From Betaproteobacteria bacterium (GTDB taxonomy: Bacteria > Pseudomonadota > Gammaproteobacteria > Burkholderiales > SG8-41), in the NCBI GenBank assembly GCA_021730905.1, contig JAKFYK010000017.1, positions 1 through 64,000 on the forward strand: 64,000 nucleotides of DNA. The letters are read 5' to 3'. The notes under the pieces were generated by a model. That model had not been told where the DNA came from and did not search any database. It worked only from the letters and a program-made list of their open reading frames with translations. The position numbers and the translations under genes were made by a program. Positions 16,924 to 25,203 of this stretch are shown here, one piece after another. Numbering within the stretch: the first letter of the stretch is position 1; the number at the start of each line of letters is the position of its first letter.

Positions 16924-17688
16924 ATGCTGCAAATCGATGTGATCACGCTGTTTCCGAAGATGTTCGACGCGATTACCGAGTCGGGCATTATCGGCAGGGC
17001 GCGGGATCGGCGGGTGTATCAGTTTTTGCCGTGGAACCCGCGTGATTTCGCCACCAACACGCATCGTACGGTGGACGACCGGCCTTATGGCGGCGGCCCT
17101 GGCATGGTGATGATGGCTGAGCCGCTGGAGAAAGCGGTAAGCGCGGCGCGGCAGCGGCAGATCAGCGCCGGCGTGCGCAAGCCGCGGATGATTTACCTGT
17201 CGCCGCAGGGACGTTTGCTGACGCATGAACTGGTGATGTCGCTGGCGGCGGAGCAGGGCTTGGTGCTGCTGGCAGGACGGTACGAAGGCGTTGATGAACG
17301 TGTGATTGCGCGCCAGATAGACGATGAAATCTCGATTGGAGACTACGTGCTGTCGGGTGGCGAGCTGGCGGCGATGGTGGTGATGGATGCGGTGATTCGG
17401 CAGTTGCCCGGCGCGCTGGGTGATGCGGAGTCGGCGGAACAGGATTCGTTTGTGCGCGGGCTGCTGGATTGTCCGCACTACACGAGACCGGAGTCGCATG
17501 AAGGTGTTGCGGTGCCGCCGGTGTTGATGTCGGGTAACCATGCGGACATCACCCGTTGGCGCCTGAAGCAGGCACTGGGCAGGACGCAGCAACGCCGGCC
17601 GGATTTGCTGGCGGCACGCGGGATGAGCGCCGATGAGCGTACGCTACTCGATGAATATTTGGTTGAAGCACAAGGAGCAGGAAAATGA
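16924..17688 (+). CDS. trmD: tRNA (guanine37-N1)-methyltransferase TrmD
   Basis: The 254-residue protein carries the trefoil-knot SPOUT signature: [20 protein letters not shown], the [17 protein letters not shown] loop, [26 protein letters not shown] and [17 protein letters not shown]. The C-terminal part has [10 protein letters not shown] and [16 protein letters not shown]. It methylates G37 of tRNAs reading CNN and GGN codons, preventing frameshifts. Its stop overlaps the rplS start by 4 bp. Confidence 0.98.
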   Translation: MLQIDVITLFPKMFDAITESGIIGRARDRRVYQFLPWNPRDFATNTHRTVDDRPYGGGPGMVMMAEPLEKAVSAARQRQISAGVRKPRMIYLSPQGRLLTHELVMSLAAEQGLVLLAGRYEGVDERVIARQIDDEISIGDYVLSGGELAAMVVMDAVIRQLPGALGDAESAEQDSFVRGLLDCPHYTRPESHEGVAVPPVLMSGNHADITRWRLKQALGRTQQRRPDLLAARGMSADERTLLDEYLVEAQGAGK

Positions 17689-18116
17689 ACTTGATAGAAC
17701 AACTTGAAAACGAAGAAATCGCGCGCCTGAGTAACAATGGCCAGAAAATCCCTGACTTTTCCGCCGGCGACACCGTGGTGGTCAACGTGAAGGTGGTGGA
17801 AGGTGAGCGCAAGCGCGTGCAGGCCTATGAAGGCGTGGTGATTTCCAGGCGCAATCGCGGCTTGAATTCAAACTTCATCGTGCGCAAGATTTCCTCGGGT
17901 GAAGGCGTGGAGCGCACGTTCCAGACTTATTCGCCGCTGATCGCCAGCATCGAGGTCAAGCGCCGCGGCGACGTGGGCCGCTCGAAACTTTATTACCTGC
18001 GCAAGCTCACCGGCAAGGCCGCGCGCATCAAGGAAAAGCTCGCCGCCAGGGATGCCGCGGTTCCGGATATGCTGCCGGAAGCGCCGGCCGAGGCTGCCAA
18101 GGAAGCGGTCAAATAA
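17685..18116 (+). CDS. rplS: 50S ribosomal protein L19
   Basis: The 143-residue protein has the L19 core, including [58 protein letters not shown] and [25 protein letters not shown]. The C-terminal tail ([13 protein letters not shown]) is an alanine/glutamate-rich extension common in betaproteobacteria. It is the last gene of the operon and is followed by a strong intrinsic terminator. Confidence 0.98.
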   Translation: MNLIEQLENEEIARLSNNGQKIPDFSAGDTVVVNVKVVEGERKRVQAYEGVVISRRNRGLNSNFIVRKISSGEGVERTFQTYSPLIASIEVKRRGDVGRSKLYYLRKLTGKAARIKEKLAARDAAVPDMLPEAPAEAAKEAVK

Positions 18117-18138
18117 GGGCGCGTCGGTATTGTTCGAA

Positions 18139-18164
18139 AAAGGCAGCTTAGGCTGCCTTTTTTA
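18139..18164 (+). terminator. rho-independent terminator of rpsP operon
   Basis: A perfect 9-bp stem, AAAGGCAGC/GCTGCCTTT, with a TTAG loop is followed by TTTATT. It lies 22 bp after the rplS stop and 10 bp before the end of the convergent gntR gene, and may serve both strands. Confidence 0.92.
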
Positions 18165-18173
18165 TTGCACTCA

Positions 18174-18977
18174 TCAAGACAATTGCGTGATATCGCCTTT
18201 CCACACGTCGCTCAGGTATTCGTGCTCGCGGCTGTCCAGCCAGCTTACGCGATACTCCACTGGCGTGTCGTTGTAGGTATAAGCGACGCGCTTGATAACC
18301 AGCGCAGGTGTCTTGGCTGGCATGCCGAGCACGATTCCAACTGTGGCGGGTGGTATCGCCGCCGATAAACGTTCGCTGATGCGTATCACGTTGATGCGGT
18401 AACGTGCCTGATACAGCGCGTAGATAGTGCTTTCGCGTGAACCATAGATTTTCTCGTCGAGCCCCTGGAATAGCGTCGCCGGTACCACAATATCGTCGAA
18501 GATGACCGGCCTGCCGCCCAGTTTAAGCGCATTGTGTATGCGCAGCGTAGGTGTGCCGCGACCCACGCCAAGTCGCTGCGCCTCTTCGGCTTCAGCCTTG
18601 TCTTTGCGAAACAACAGCAGTTCATGCACCGGCAGTTCTTTGATGCCATCCTTGCGCGCAATGTGAAAAAAGTAAAATAGCGTGCGGTCTTCGGTGTGCA
18701 TCGCAACAAATGTGCCGCGGCCCTGTTGCCGCACGAGAATATTGCCGGCGACCAACTCGTCCACGGCTTTGCGGATGGTGCCGATGGATACGCCAAACTC
18801 GCGTGCAAGCAGCGTTTCGCTGGGGATGGCCTCGCCCGGCTTCCAGTCACCCGCGGCAAGCTTGCGGGTGAGCGCGATCTGTACCCTGCGATACAGCGGG
18901 TTGGCCAGTGATGCGATGCTCGCGGTGTCGGCTACCATGGGCAAGGTGGTATTCTGGGTAGATTGCGACGAAACCAT
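18174..18977 (-). CDS. GntR-family (HutC/UTRA) transcriptional regulator
   Basis: The 267-residue protein has an N-terminal winged helix (NPLYRRVQIALTRKLAAGDW, PGEAIPSETLLAREFGVSIG and TIRKAVDELVAGNILVRQQG, then RGTFV) and a C-terminal UTRA effector domain (KLGGRPVIFDDIVVPATLF, YNDTPVEYRVSWLDS). UTRA regulators sense small acids or sugars. It is divergent from the UxaA-like genes, and a palindrome overlapping their promoter is its probable operator. The start at 18977 is uncertain; an internal ATG at 18938 is possible. A perfect TATAAT lies 18 bp upstream of the first ATG. Confidence 0.92.
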   Translation of the reverse strand: MVSSQSTQNTTLPMVADTASIASLANPLYRRVQIALTRKLAAGDWKPGEAIPSETLLAREFGVSIGTIRKAVDELVAGNILVRQQGRGTFVAMHTEDRTLFYFFHIARKDGIKELPVHELLLFRKDKAEAEEAQRLGVGRGTPTLRIHNALKLGGRPVIFDDIVVPATLFQGLDEKIYGSRESTIYALYQARYRINVIRISERLSAAIPPATVGIVLGMPAKTPALVIKRVAYTYNDTPVEYRVSWLDSREHEYLSDVWKGDITQLS

Positions 18978-18994
18978 ACAACGGCGGGCTGCGG

Positions 18995-19000
18995 ATTATA
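18995..19000 (-). promoter_or_regulatory. -10 element of gntR promoter
   Basis: TATAAT on the minus strand (ATTATA on plus) lies 18 bp upstream of the gntR ATG, giving a very short leader. The -35 region at 17–18 bp spacing (around 19018–19024) is poor, which fits a weak or autoregulated promoter next to the operator. Confidence 0.55.
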
Positions 19001-19023
19001 CTATCGCGGGCCTGGATTCATAT

Positions 19024-19063
19024 AGGTCATCTAGTTGACCTGCTCCGTTTCGGCGACTACTAT
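19024..19063 (+). promoter_or_regulatory. sigma-70 promoter and overlapping palindromic operator of the catabolic island
   Basis: TTGACC (19035–19040), 17 bp, then TACTAT (19058–19063) is a strong -35/-10 pair about 108 bp upstream of the first UxaA gene. The palindrome AGGTCA-TCTAGT-TGACCT (19024–19041) covers the -35 box. The half-site symmetry and its position between gntR and the cluster suggest a GntR-family operator that blocks RNA polymerase until the inducer binds. Confidence 0.72.
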
Positions 19064-19170
19064 TTTTCAACAAAAAAAGCCGTACACCAATAATCGCAAG
19101 ACCATCCGCCGGATTTCAGATTTTTCGATTGATTTTTCCCGCTTGTTTTTACGACAGTTCAGGAGCGAAC

Positions 19171-19452
19171 ATGATTCACATTCTGGTTCATGACAAGAAA
19201 GACACCGTGGGCGTGGCCGTGGTTGAAGGCATCAAGGCCGGCCAGGAACTGGTGGGCTGGGTGATGGAAGATGACTCGACCATCAAGGTCAAGGCGATCA
19301 ACGATATTCCCATCGGCCACAAAGTGGCGACCAGCGGCATCAAGAACGGCGACACCATCATCAAGTATGGTTTCGACATCGGCAAGGCCGTGGCCGATAT
19401 CAAGTTGGGTGAGCACGCGCACGTGCACAACATCAAGACCAAGCGCTGGTAG
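19171..19452 (+). CDS. UxaA-family lyase small subunit (SAF domain), SuyA-like
   Basis: This 93-residue SAF-domain protein (VHDKKDTVGVAVVEGIKAGQ, IKVKAINDIPIGHKVA, IIKYGFDIGKA, HVHNIKTKRW) corresponds to the N-terminal part of altronate and galactarate dehydratases, and to the separate small subunit of (R)-sulfolactate sulfo-lyase. The start at 19171 has AGGAG six bases upstream. The stand-alone small subunit with a separate 389-residue large subunit is the SuyA/SuyB arrangement, but the same split is found in other UxaA-family enzymes. It is the first gene after the proposed GntR-controlled promoter. Confidence 0.85.
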   Translation: MIHILVHDKKDTVGVAVVEGIKAGQELVGWVMEDDSTIKVKAINDIPIGHKVATSGIKNGDTIIKYGFDIGKAVADIKLGEHAHVHNIKTKRW

Positions 19453-19509
19453 GTGTTACGGGCTTCCCCGTTCACTCGTTCACCCGTTCACTTTTCACGA
19501 GGTTTAAAA

Positions 19510-20679
19510 ATGATCAACAGCAAAACAACTTTCTGGGGCTATCGCCGGGAAAACGGCCGCGTCGGCGTGCGCAATCGCGTCATCATTCTGCCGGTGGACG
19601 ATCTGTCGAATGCCGCGGCCGAAGCGGTCGCCAATAACATCAAGGGCGCGGTTGTGATCCCCCACCCCTATGGACGGCTGCAGTTCGGCGCCGATCTGGA
19701 TCTGCATTTCCGCACGCTGATCGGTGCGGGAGCCAATCCCAACGTCGCGGCCGTGGTGGTGATCTGCATCGAAGAAGGCTGGGCCAAGAAAGTCGTCGAC
19801 GGCATCGCCAAGACCGGCAAACCGGTTACCGGCTTTGGCATTGAACTGCACGGCGACCACGACACCATCCTGCGCGCTTCCAAAGTCGCCAAGGAATACG
19901 TGCAATGGGCGTCCGAGTTGAAGCGCGTCGAGTGCCCGATCAGCGATTTGTGGGTATCGACCAAGTGCGGCGAGTCCGATACCACCTCGGGCTGCGGCTC
20001 GAATCCGACGGTCGGCAGCGCCTTCGACAAGTTGGAGCCGCTGGGCGTCACCATGTGCTTTGGCGAAACCACTGAGATCACCGGTGGCGAAAACATCGTC
20101 GCCGACCGTTGCGCGACGCCCGAAGTGCGCGCGCAGTTCATGAAAATGTTCGATCGCTACCAGGAAATCATTGAGCGCCACAAGACCAGCGATCTCTCTG
20201 ATTCGCAGCCGACCAAGGGCAACATTGCCGGCGGCCTGACTACGATTGAGGAAAAAGCCTTGGGCAACATTCAGAAAATCGGCAAGAAGTGCAAGGTGAT
20301 CGGCGTGCTCGACAAAGCGGAGATGCCCACCAAGCCGGGCCTGTGGTTCATGGATTCGTCTTCGGCTGCGGCCGAAATGGTCACGCTGTGCGCGGCGTCG
20401 GGTTATGTGGTGCACCTGTTCCCCACCGGCCAGGGCAACGTGATCGGCAATCCGATTCTGCCGGTGATCAAGCTCACGGCGAATCCGCGCACCGTGCGCA
20501 CCATGAGCGAGCATGTCGATTACGATTGTTCGGGTCTGCTGCAGCGTGAGAAAAATCTCGATCAAACCGGCGACGAACTGATCGAGGTGATGATGCGCAC
20601 CTGCAACGGCCGCCTCACGGCTGCTGAAGCATTGGGCCACAATGAGTTCGTGATGACCCGCTTGTACGAGAGCGCGTAA
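19510..20679 (+). CDS. UxaA-family dehydratase/lyase large subunit, SuyB-like
   Basis: The 389-residue protein begins at the ATG at 19510 ([17 protein letters not shown]). It shows [31 protein letters not shown] (family Cys-containing motif), [33 protein letters not shown] and [20 protein letters not shown], as in altronate/galactarate dehydratases and SuyB. The conserved Cys and Glu residues suggest an Fe-dependent hydro-lyase or sulfo-lyase. Substrate candidates are a sugar acid or (R)-3-sulfolactate. It is transcribed with the small subunit (57 bp apart) and the ThDP enzyme (13 bp). Confidence 0.87.
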   Translation: MINSKTTFWGYRRENGRVGVRNRVIILPVDDLSNAAAEAVANNIKGAVVIPHPYGRLQFGADLDLHFRTLIGAGANPNVAAVVVICIEEGWAKKVVDGIAKTGKPVTGFGIELHGDHDTILRASKVAKEYVQWASELKRVECPISDLWVSTKCGESDTTSGCGSNPTVGSAFDKLEPLGVTMCFGETTEITGGENIVADRCATPEVRAQFMKMFDRYQEIIERHKTSDLSDSQPTKGNIAGGLTTIEEKALGNIQKIGKKCKVIGVLDKAEMPTKPGLWFMDSSSAAAEMVTLCAASGYVVHLFPTGQGNVIGNPILPVIKLTANPRTVRTMSEHVDYDCSGLLQREKNLDQTGDELIEVMMRTCNGRLTAAEALGHNEFVMTRLYESA

Positions 20680-20692
20680 TCCAGAAGCTGCC

Positions 20693-22363
20693 GTGGCGGT
20701 TACCCTTAACCGCGGTGCGGACGTCCTCGCGCACGCCCTGGCGCGCGCGGGGGCGCGGCAGTTGTTTTCGCTCTCCGGCAACCAAATCATGCCGGTGTAC
20801 GACGCCGCGATTGATGCGGGACTCAACATTGCCCACGTGCGTCATGAAGGCGCGGCGGTGCACATGGCCGATGCATGGGGACGCCTTACCGGCGAACCCG
20901 GCATCGCATTGCTCACCGGCGGACCGGGTCACGCCAACGGCATTGGCGCGCTCTACACCGCGCTCGCTTCCGAATCGCCGCTGGTGATGCTGTCGGGCCA
21001 CGCGCCGCTCAATCAACTGGGGCGCGGCGCGTTTCAGGAAATGGCGCAGGCCGACATGGCAGCGCCGGTGACCAAAGCGTCGTTCACCGCGCGCAGCGCG
21101 GAGACCGTGGGCGATGACATCGCGCGGGCGATGCGCGTTGCGCGTGGCGGGCGTCCGGGGCCGGTGCATTTGAGCCTGCCGTTCGATGTGCTTGAAAACA
21201 AGGTTGTGAACGGCGATGAGTGCGTTCCGTCAGCGGATGCGTTCCACGCGCCGCAACAGGCACTCGCGCCACACCTTGCGGATGCAGCGCTCGATGCACT
21301 TGCGCGCGCACAATGCCCGCTGATCATTACCGGCCCGCAGCTTGCGAGTTCTCGCGGGCAGGCATTGCGCGAACAGCTGGGCAAAACCACCGGCGTCGCT
21401 GTCGTGTGCATGGAAAGTCCGCGCGGCATCGCGGATCCGTGTCTCGGCGCGTTCGGCGATGTGCTCGCCGAAGCGGATCTGATTATGCTGATTGGCAAGC
21501 AACCCGATTTCACCCTGCGTTTTGCGCAGCCGCCCGCGGTGAATGCGCAATGCAAATTCATCGTAATCGATTCCGATATTGCCGTGCTGCGGCAGTCTAT
21601 GGCCACTATCCAGGGCGAACGCGTCGTGTTGAGCAGCGTGGCTGATGCGCCTGCCGCAATACAAGGCCTTATTGCACGGCATGATACAAAATCAAAAATA
21701 AATACTTATAGTAAATCCGTGATGGAGGTCATTGCCTATCGCCCTGCGGCTTGGAAAAACACGGTCGCAACATCACCAGGCACGCTGCATGCGCTGGAAA
21801 TCGGCCGTGCGGTGCAGAAAATTCTCGATGATGCCGATGATCCGATACTCGTGGTAGACGGTGGCGAATTCGGCCAATGGGCGCAAGCTTGCATGAGCGC
21901 ATCCACGCGCATCATCAATGGTCCCGCGGGTTCCATCGGCAGCGCAATACCCTTCGCGCTGGCGGCGCGCGTGGTGCGCCCGAATGCCACGGTAGTTGCT
22001 GTGCTGGGTGATGGCACGTTTGGTTTTCACATAGCCGAGTTCGACACCGCTGTGCGGCATCAATTGCCGTTCGTGGCGGTGGTGGGCAATGATTCCTGCT
22101 GGAACGCGGAGTATCAAATTCAGTTGCGTACCTACGGCAAAGATCGCACGGTGGGCTGTGAACTGCTGCCCGGCGTTGCGTACGAAAAAGCGGTTGCCGC
22201 GCTCGGCGGTTACGGCGAGCGCGTCACCAGCGCAGCCGATTTGCCCTCGGCGCTGCAGCGGGCGGTGAAATCGAAATTGCCGGCGTGCGTGAATGTGATG
22301 ATCGAACGCATACCCGCACCCACGGTGTCACGGAATGCGCCTGCGTCCAGCGGTGCGCACTGA
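20693..22363 (+). CDS. thiamine-diphosphate-dependent enzyme (acetolactate synthase/decarboxylase-like)
   Basis: The 556-residue protein starts with GTG and has the three-domain ThDP layout. The N-terminal Pyr domain has HVRHEGAAVHMADAWGRLTG (catalytic Glu) and TGGPGHANG; the middle domain has LIITGPQLASSRG; the C-terminal PP domain has VVDGGEFGQW, the GDGTFGFHIAEFDTAVRHQL ThDP/Mg motif and VVGNDSCWNAEYQ. It would decarboxylate or ligate a 2-oxo acid or cleave a 2-hydroxyacyl substrate; the exact reaction is not predictable. A copy of the A-rich dispersed motif at 21694–21709 lies inside the linker to the C-terminal domain and encodes KINTYSK. Confidence 0.87.
   Translation: MAVTLNRGADVLAHALARAGARQLFSLSGNQIMPVYDAAIDAGLNIAHVRHEGAAVHMADAWGRLTGEPGIALLTGGPGHANGIGALYTALASESPLVMLSGHAPLNQLGRGAFQEMAQADMAAPVTKASFTARSAETVGDDIARAMRVARGGRPGPVHLSLPFDVLENKVVNGDECVPSADAFHAPQQALAPHLADAALDALARAQCPLIITGPQLASSRGQALREQLGKTTGVAVVCMESPRGIADPCLGAFGDVLAEADLIMLIGKQPDFTLRFAQPPAVNAQCKFIVIDSDIAVLRQSMATIQGERVVLSSVADAPAAIQGLIARHDTKSKINTYSKSVMEVIAYRPAAWKNTVATSPGTLHALEIGRAVQKILDDADDPILVVDGGEFGQWAQACMSASTRIINGPAGSIGSAIPFALAARVVRPNATVVAVLGDGTFGFHIAEFDTAVRHQLPFVAVVGNDSCWNAEYQIQLRTYGKDRTVGCELLPGVAYEKAVAALGGYGERVTSAADLPSALQRAVKSKLPACVNVMIERIPAPTVSRNAPASSGAH
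21694..21709 (+). repeat. A-rich dispersed motif, copy 4 (intragenic)
   Basis: AAAAATAAATACTTAT differs from consensus at one base. It lies within the ThDP-enzyme gene in the coding orientation, in a locally AT-rich stretch of an otherwise GC-rich gene, between the middle and C-terminal domains. Confidence 0.75.
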
Positions 22364-22370
22364 CAAAGTC

Positions 22371-23084
22371 ATGGCGAATCTTCAGGTCAGAATCTGGCGC
22401 GGTACCGAATCCGGACAGTTTCAGGATTATGAAGTGCCGCGGCTGGAAAGCCAGACGGTGCTCGACGTGGTCACCTACGTGCAGCGCCGGCTCGATCCTT
22501 CGCTGGCTTACCGCTTTGCCTGCCGCGTGGGCGTGTGCGGCTCATGCGCGATGTCGGTGAACGGCGTGTCGCGCTGGACTTGCCGCACCCACGTGTCGAA
22601 AGTTGCCGCAGATGATCGTCTTGAAATAGCACCGCTGCGCAACCTGCCGGTGGTGCGCGATCTGGTCACCGACATGACGGAATTTTTCGACAAGTGGGCA
22701 AAGGCGCGCGGGCGCTTTACCGGCGACAAGACGCGCAAGGACGATTTTGCGCGGGTAAAACCAGAGTCGAAGCAGCGCAAAGCGGTGGATGCGGCCATCG
22801 AATGCATCGGCTGCGGCGTGTGTTACAGCTCGTGCGAAGTGGTGACGTGGAAGCCGGATTACCTTGGCCCTGCCGCGTTGAGCCGTGCATGGACACTGGT
22901 GAATGATGTGCGCGATGTGGCGCAGAAAGAGCGCCTTGCGGCGGTGGCGGGCGATGCGGGTTGCCATGCCTGTCACACGCACATGAACTGCACCGAGCGC
23001 TGCCCCAAAGGCATTTCGCCGACGGCCGGTATCGCGGGACTGAAGCGGGCGGTGTTAAGCGCGACGCTGAAGGGAACGCTGTGA
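22371..23084 (+). CDS. succinate dehydrogenase/fumarate reductase-like iron–sulfur subunit
   Basis: The 237-residue protein starts at the ATG at 22371 (MANLQVRIWRG), eight bases after the previous stop. The N-terminal ferredoxin domain has CRVGVCGSCAMSVNG and WTC ([2Fe-2S]). The C-terminal domain has CIGCGVCYSSC ([4Fe-4S]) and HACHTHMNCTERCPKG ([3Fe-4S]-type). It transfers electrons from a flavoprotein to a membrane quinone-reactive subunit. Two small membrane proteins follow directly; the matching flavoprotein lies about 4.6 kb downstream at 27682. The scattered order suggests a specialised paralog and not the housekeeping SDH. Confidence 0.92.
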   Translation: MANLQVRIWRGTESGQFQDYEVPRLESQTVLDVVTYVQRRLDPSLAYRFACRVGVCGSCAMSVNGVSRWTCRTHVSKVAADDRLEIAPLRNLPVVRDLVTDMTEFFDKWAKARGRFTGDKTRKDDFARVKPESKQRKAVDAAIECIGCGVCYSSCEVVTWKPDYLGPAALSRAWTLVNDVRDVAQKERLAAVAGDAGCHACHTHMNCTERCPKGISPTAGIAGLKRAVLSATLKGTL

Positions 23085-23416
23085 ACACGCGTTCGCAGGT
23101 TCTGCTGTGGGGCGCGCAGCGCATCAGCGCCATGGTGTTGGCGTTGTGTGTCGTGGTGCATCTGATTACTGTCATCTATGCAGTGCGCAATGGCCTATCG
23201 GCCGCGGAAATCCTTGGGCGCACGCGCGGCAGCGTTACGTGGGGCGGGTTTTATGCGCTGTTCGTGGCCGCGGTCGCTGTGCATGCGCCGATCGGCGTGC
23301 GCAACATCCTCGCCGAGACGGGTTGGCGCGGGCGCGGCACGGATATTCTGATGTTTGTGCTGGCGCTGACACTGGCGATGTGGGGCTTTCGCGCGGTGTG
23401 GGCGGTCGTGTCGTAA
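23081..23416 (+). CDS. SDH/FRD-like membrane anchor subunit 1
   Basis: This 111-residue, three-helix membrane protein starts at GTG 23081, overlapping the iron–sulfur subunit stop by 4 bp. It has QRISAMVLALCVVVHLITV in the first helix and AAVAVHAPIGVRNILAE near the second, with His residues placed as in SdhC/SdhD-type heme or quinone-site helices. It is expected to anchor the iron–sulfur/flavoprotein pair and deliver electrons to quinone. Sequence similarity in this family is weak; identification rests on size, topology, His/Arg/Ser placement and operon position. Confidence 0.75.
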   Translation: MNTRSQVLLWGAQRISAMVLALCVVVHLITVIYAVRNGLSAAEILGRTRGSVTWGGFYALFVAAVAVHAPIGVRNILAETGWRGRGTDILMFVLALTLAMWGFRAVWAVVS

Positions 23417-23420
23417 TAAA

Positions 23421-23780
23421 ATGAAAAACGATTTTCGCGCGCGCAACCATCCCGCGTATTGGGCATTTCTCGTGCATCGGTTTTCGGGTGTGGCGCTGAC
23501 GTTGTTCTTGCCACTGCATTTCTGGGCGCTCGGCAACGCGCTGCACGGCGAGGCGAAGCTCGAAAGTTTTTTGCGCTGGAGCGATCAACCGCTGGTCAAA
23601 TGCGCCGAAGTAATTCTGGTGTTGCTGCTGGCCGCGCACATGGCGGGGGGCGCGCGGCTGCTGATGCTGGAATTCATGGCGTGGCCGGGCAATGTAAATG
23701 AGTGGCACAAAACCCTGCTGGCGGGTGCGGCGGGCGTCAGCGTGGCGATTGGATTACTGTTTCTATTCAATATGGGGTGA
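23421..23780 (+). CDS. SDH/FRD-like membrane anchor subunit 2 (cytochrome b556-type)
   Basis: This 119-residue, three-helix protein carries the SdhC signature: HRFSGVALTLFLPLHFWALG (Arg, Ser and axial-His region) and AAHMAGGARLLMLEF, equivalent to the HxxxGxRHL motif. Together with the preceding subunit it probably forms a two-protein membrane domain. It lies 4 bp after subunit 1 and 2 bp before the sulfatase start codon, so all are tightly coupled in one operon. Confidence 0.8.
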   Translation: MKNDFRARNHPAYWAFLVHRFSGVALTLFLPLHFWALGNALHGEAKLESFLRWSDQPLVKCAEVILVLLLAAHMAGGARLLMLEFMAWPGNVNEWHKTLLAGAAGVSVAIGLLFLFNMG

Positions 23781-23782
23781 AC

Positions 23783-25171
23783 ATGGCGCGCAAACCAAAG
23801 TCGAAGCCGAACATTCTGTTGATACTGGTCGACGACCTGCGCTACGACGAATTCGGCGCGGGCGGCCATCCCTACATGAAAACGCCGCATATCGACCGCA
23901 TCGCGCATGAAGGTGCGCTGTTCGAGCGCGCGTTTCACACCACGCCGATCTGCTCGCCCAATCGCGCATCGATACTCACCGGACAATTCGCGAGCCGTCA
24001 CGGCATCATCGACAACGTCGCGCGCGATGCGGCGAGTCATCGCATTCCGAACTACCACTTGGAGCTGCAATGTCTCGGCTACGAAACCGCGCATATCGGC
24101 AAGTGGCATATGGGTAATGACGGAAAACCACGACCCGGTTACGACTATTGGGTTGCGTACGACGGCCACGGCAAACTGAACGATCCGCTGCTGAACGAGC
24201 ATGGCAAATACGTGCAGCGCAGCGGCTACATCACCGACATCATGAACGGCATGGCGGTGGATTTTGTGAAGCAAAAGCACGATAAACCGTGGTCGCTATG
24301 GTTCGCGCACAAGGCGGTGCATCCCGACGCGGAGCAGGCAGCGGACGGCACGGTGCGCATGGACGGCTACCGCGTAGCAAAGCGTCATGAGAATCTTTAT
24401 CGCGGCTGCGTGTTTCCGAAGAAACCGAATATGCAAAGCCCACAGGAATTTCTCAAGCATAAACCCGTGTGGACCGAAGCGGTGGAGTTGCGCAAGTCGC
24501 CGGAGTCGTTGGCGATCACTGATCCGCTGCATTCATTTACACAAGAAGAAATCCGCTTGCGTGCGTGCATGATGGCATCGGTGGACGAAGGCGTAGGCAT
24601 GTTGTTCGAGGCGCTGGAGCAAACCGGGCAGCTCGACAATACGGTGATTCTGTTTCTCGGCGACAATGGTTTTTTCTTTGGCGAACATGGTATCGGTCCT
24701 GACCGGCGCTTCGGCTACGAAGAAGGCATACGTTCTCCGCTGACAATTCGTTATCCGAAGATGCTCAAAGCAGGCGCGCGCCGCAAGCAGTTGGTGATTC
24801 TGCAGGATCTGGCGCCGACGCTGATCGACATTGCAGGTGGCAAGCCCGGCGCGCATATTCAAGGCCGCTCGTTAGTACCGTTGTTCTCTGGCAAAAAAAC
24901 TGCGTGGCGCAAATCGATATTCGTCGAGTATTGGGCGGAAAATGCGTATCCGTGGCTGGTCGGCATGACCTACAAAGCGATACGCACCGACCGCCACAAG
25001 TACATCAAGTGGGTGAACCGTGCGCGCAACGGCGAACTCGATGAAATGTATGATCTCGAAAAAGATCCCTACGAAATTAACAACGTGGTCAAACGCCCGG
25101 CCTATCGCGCCACACGCGACAAGTTGCGCCGCGAGCTACGTAAACTTGCGGCGGATGCGCTGGGGCTGTAA
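23783..25171 (+). CDS. sulfatase (formylglycine-dependent, Cys type)
   Basis: The 462-residue protein starts at the ATG at 23783. It contains the metal site NILLILVDDLRYDEFG, the formylglycine signature CSPNRASILTG (CxPxR), GYETAHIGKWHMG, and ILFLGDNGFFFGEHG with the second metal/His cluster, then TYKAIRTDRHKYIKW at the C-terminus. It hydrolyses a sulfate ester (or related phosphonate/sulfamate) after Cys-to-formylglycine conversion. No signal peptide is seen, so it should be cytoplasmic and its substrate imported. Its coupling to SDH-like genes and to a Bug receptor 32 bp downstream is unusual. Confidence 0.92.
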   Translation: MARKPKSKPNILLILVDDLRYDEFGAGGHPYMKTPHIDRIAHEGALFERAFHTTPICSPNRASILTGQFASRHGIIDNVARDAASHRIPNYHLELQCLGYETAHIGKWHMGNDGKPRPGYDYWVAYDGHGKLNDPLLNEHGKYVQRSGYITDIMNGMAVDFVKQKHDKPWSLWFAHKAVHPDAEQAADGTVRMDGYRVAKRHENLYRGCVFPKKPNMQSPQEFLKHKPVWTEAVELRKSPESLAITDPLHSFTQEEIRLRACMMASVDEGVGMLFEALEQTGQLDNTVILFLGDNGFFFGEHGIGPDRRFGYEEGIRSPLTIRYPKMLKAGARRKQLVILQDLAPTLIDIAGGKPGAHIQGRSLVPLFSGKKTAWRKSIFVEYWAENAYPWLVGMTYKAIRTDRHKYIKWVNRARNGELDEMYDLEKDPYEINNVVKRPAYRATRDKLRRELRKLAADALGL

Positions 25172-25203
25172 GGTGGGTTGCCATAGCATCACAGGGGTAA
25201 AAA

